DNA from: JAGVPT01 sp963772165
GTDB lineage: Bacteria > Bacteroidota > Ignavibacteria > UBA10030 > UBA8401
Direction of reading: 5' to 3'
Length of the DNA stretch: 64,000 bases
Assembly: GCA_963772165.1 (NCBI GenBank)
Contig: CAVYWA010000011.1
Span: 124,001-188,000 of the forward strand
The notes under the pieces were generated by a model. The model saw only the letters and a program-made list of their open reading frames with translations, did no database searches and was not told the DNA's origin. A program made the position numbers and the translations under genes. Positions 62,322 through 64,000 of this stretch are shown here, piece after piece. Position 1 is the first letter of the stretch. Every line of letters starts with the position of its first letter.

Positions 62322-63839
62322 CTATTTCAACAGCAAAAGTTTTTTTGTCTCGCTGTATGTCCCTGCCTGCAGGCGATAAAAATAAACTCCGCTTGCCATG
62401 TTTGCGGCATTCCATTGACGAGTGTAACTTCCCGCAGTCATTTCCTCAGAGACAATGACTGCAACTTCTCTTCCTAATGGATCAAATATCTTCAACGACA
62501 CAAACGATCGTGATGGAAGGGCAAATGAGATTGTTGTCGAGGGGTTAAAGGGATTTGGGTAATTTTGCGACAGCGCAAAATTATTCGGTCCGCTGTTGGA
62601 TGTTGCTACGAAGGTCGCTCCTTGCGTATTTCCGGATTGAAGCAAATGGTACAGGTACAAATGGCCCAGATTCACATACCACACGTTCGTGCGGCCGCTA
62701 ATATAATCCAAATGGTCGACAAGGTAGCTCTTGTTGACATCGGTATACAAAACTTGAGGATGCCACATCATGTGGTAAACATCGCCTTTGGTAAGGATTG
62801 CATCGAAGAGTCCATTTAAAGAGCTGAGACTTGTGTCGCCCCCTCCCCACGACGGCGCGCCGAGTTCCACGGTAGGCAGAAAAGGCATAAAGTGATCGTG
62901 AACATTATCCCATGCCTGTAAGGTCGAATCACCGTACACATACTCGCGAGGCGATGTTGTATCAAGATTTGCATATAAACGAGCATCAAGATAACCATAG
63001 ACCCCCATAAGAGTGTCTACCGCAGAATCATAATCTCCGTAAGGAGCAATCCAGGTATAAACATATTTATTCCCATTCAAAGAAAATAGCGGAGGAAAAG
63101 TGAGTGCCGTCTTAATATCCTGGGCAGAGCCTCCGATTTCGCTCACTGAACTATATTGCACTCGATCAATTGTCGTATCATAGGGAGTTGCAATATGGTT
63201 ACGGCTGTGTGAAGCGACCTCCACGAATCCCGAATCAAGTTCGGCCTGGATTTTTGCCCACGTCGTGTCGGACGTATACCACGTAATCACTCCTCCCGTA
63301 AGATAAAGACCGTGCGAACGAAATAAGCGAATAATTGAGAGGCCTTCTATCGACATCCAATCTGCCCAGTCGTCGAATGTCGCTGTGACGACAGCCTTGC
63401 GATTGTCATAATATTTGCTGATCCCGCCGTACGCTATGGAGACCGGATTGTTTGATGCATCGACAATTTTGAGAATGAGGGAATCGCTCGCTCCGGAAAA
63501 TGCTGCCGATACATACGCTCGATTGTTCGTGTAGTCGAATCGCACGGCTTCGATCGCATTAAATGTATCCGCCGACGTCTTTTCTCTTAATTGTACCCAC
63601 GCTGAGTTTGATATTTGATGCTCCTCCAGAGCTTTTAAACCGCTGGATCCAGAGGGAACATCAATCTGGTACGTCATCGGATACAGGCATCCAAATTGAA
63701 AGTGCAGAGCATGATCGATAACAACAATGAATTCCTTATTAGATGAAATAGATGTTGTGAGTTGATCTCCATTATTGGCAAATGTGAAAGAAGTGATGCA
63801 GGGCCAAAAGAATAATAAAGTTAGATTTCGATAATTCAT
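62322..63839 (-). CDS. T9SS-targeted polysaccharide deacetylase-like protein
   Basis: 505-residue secreted enzyme. Start at 63839 (ATG) follows AGGAAA; an upstream ATG (63854) only adds MIGKY. A signal peptide (to about residue 21, ending TSFTFA) and a beta-rich N-terminal domain precede the NodB-like domain with VTATFDDW (metal-binding Asp) and EVASHSRNH (metal-binding His-x3-His pair). The C-terminus is a T9SS type A tail with NYPNPFNPSTTIS, ASGVYFYRLQAGTY and KKLLLLK. The likely role is removal of acetyl groups from extracellular polysaccharide or peptidoglycan; the substrate is inference. Confidence 0.85.
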   Translation of the reverse strand: MNYRNLTLLFFWPCITSFTFANNGDQLTTSISSNKEFIVVIDHALHFQFGCLYPMTYQIDVPSGSSGLKALEEHQISNSAWVQLREKTSADTFNAIEAVRFDYTNNRAYVSAAFSGASDSLILKIVDASNNPVSIAYGGISKYYDNRKAVVTATFDDWADWMSIEGLSIIRLFRSHGLYLTGGVITWYTSDTTWAKIQAELDSGFVEVASHSRNHIATPYDTTIDRVQYSSVSEIGGSAQDIKTALTFPPLFSLNGNKYVYTWIAPYGDYDSAVDTLMGVYGYLDARLYANLDTTSPREYVYGDSTLQAWDNVHDHFMPFLPTVELGAPSWGGGDTSLSSLNGLFDAILTKGDVYHMMWHPQVLYTDVNKSYLVDHLDYISGRTNVWYVNLGHLYLYHLLQSGNTQGATFVATSNSGPNNFALSQNYPNPFNPSTTISFALPSRSFVSLKIFDPLGREVAVIVSEEMTAGSYTRQWNAANMASGVYFYRLQAGTYSETKKLLLLK

Positions 63840-64000
63840 GTATTTTCCTATCAAAAAAGTTTTTTAGCTCGTAGAAGAGTTAACCCTTTACATACGTCAA
63901 TAGCAGTATATCGAAAAATAGCATCAATAGAAATTATTTACTCCGCCGGCACATTCGAAGAATTTGTCAACTGGGTCAGCACTTCTCATCAAAGTCAATT

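Overview
The window looks like chromosomal DNA of a Gram-negative bacterium of the Bacteroidota/Ignavibacteriota/Chlorobi group; an Ignavibacteria-like lineage is my best guess. The reasons are three C-terminal tails of the type IX secretion (T9SS) sorting type, some with the YPNPFNPST signature, UPF0164/OmpP1-like barrels, ADP-heptose (LPS core) genes, an MqnA-like futalosine-pathway protein, GxxExxY and ORF6N accessory genes, and a mid-50s GC core interrupted by AT-rich patches. No rRNA and no T9SS machinery are present, so the taxonomic call is inference.

Layout. 0-4.8 kb: translation operon ffh-rpsP-khpA-rimM-trmD-rplS, followed by an mqnA-like gene. 4.8-8.9 kb: recN and cysS, separated by a GxxExxY gene sitting between inverted repeats, plus a decayed ORF6N remnant. 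8.9-15 kb: envelope proteins (barrels, a Tyr/Trp/Gly-rich lipoprotein) and a nine-haem cytochrome with a T9SS tail. 15-26.8 kb: rfaE1-rfaE2-tamB-rnr and a large metallopeptidase/beta-propeller/barrel gene broken by two frameshifts. 26.8-36.2 kb: amino-acid permease, a membrane protein of unknown function, a Lys-rich secreted protein, an OmpR/histidine-kinase pair, and a complete TRAP transporter (TatT-DctP-DctQ-DctM). 36.5-51.8 kb: ORF6N gene, radA, guaD-like, rdgB, a haem-binding protein, thioesterase, macro-domain protein, DUF486, carA, SDR, YacP-like NYN protein, KirBac-like channel, long Lhr helicase, REC-histidine kinase hybrid and tRNA-Glu(CTC).

51.9-58.4 kb is an accessory patch of low coding density: an orphan gene, an IS3-family (IS407-type) insertion with a 4-bp target duplication inside a UvrD-like helicase remnant, a single-domain response regulator, a frameshifted membrane-anchored protein and a 160-bp palindromic element. 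58.5-64 kb: an SDR/aldehyde dehydrogenase pair, stranded T9SS-tail fragments, a small lipoprotein and a T9SS-targeted polysaccharide deacetylase.

The most interesting thread is a family of CGCAAAG-type inverted repeats seen at three loci (3.5, 6.8/7.2 and 58.1 kb). One pair brackets the GxxExxY gene, which has a PD-(D/E)xK-like residue pattern. This suggests, as a hypothesis only, a REP/RAYT-like partnership between GxxExxY proteins and these palindromes.
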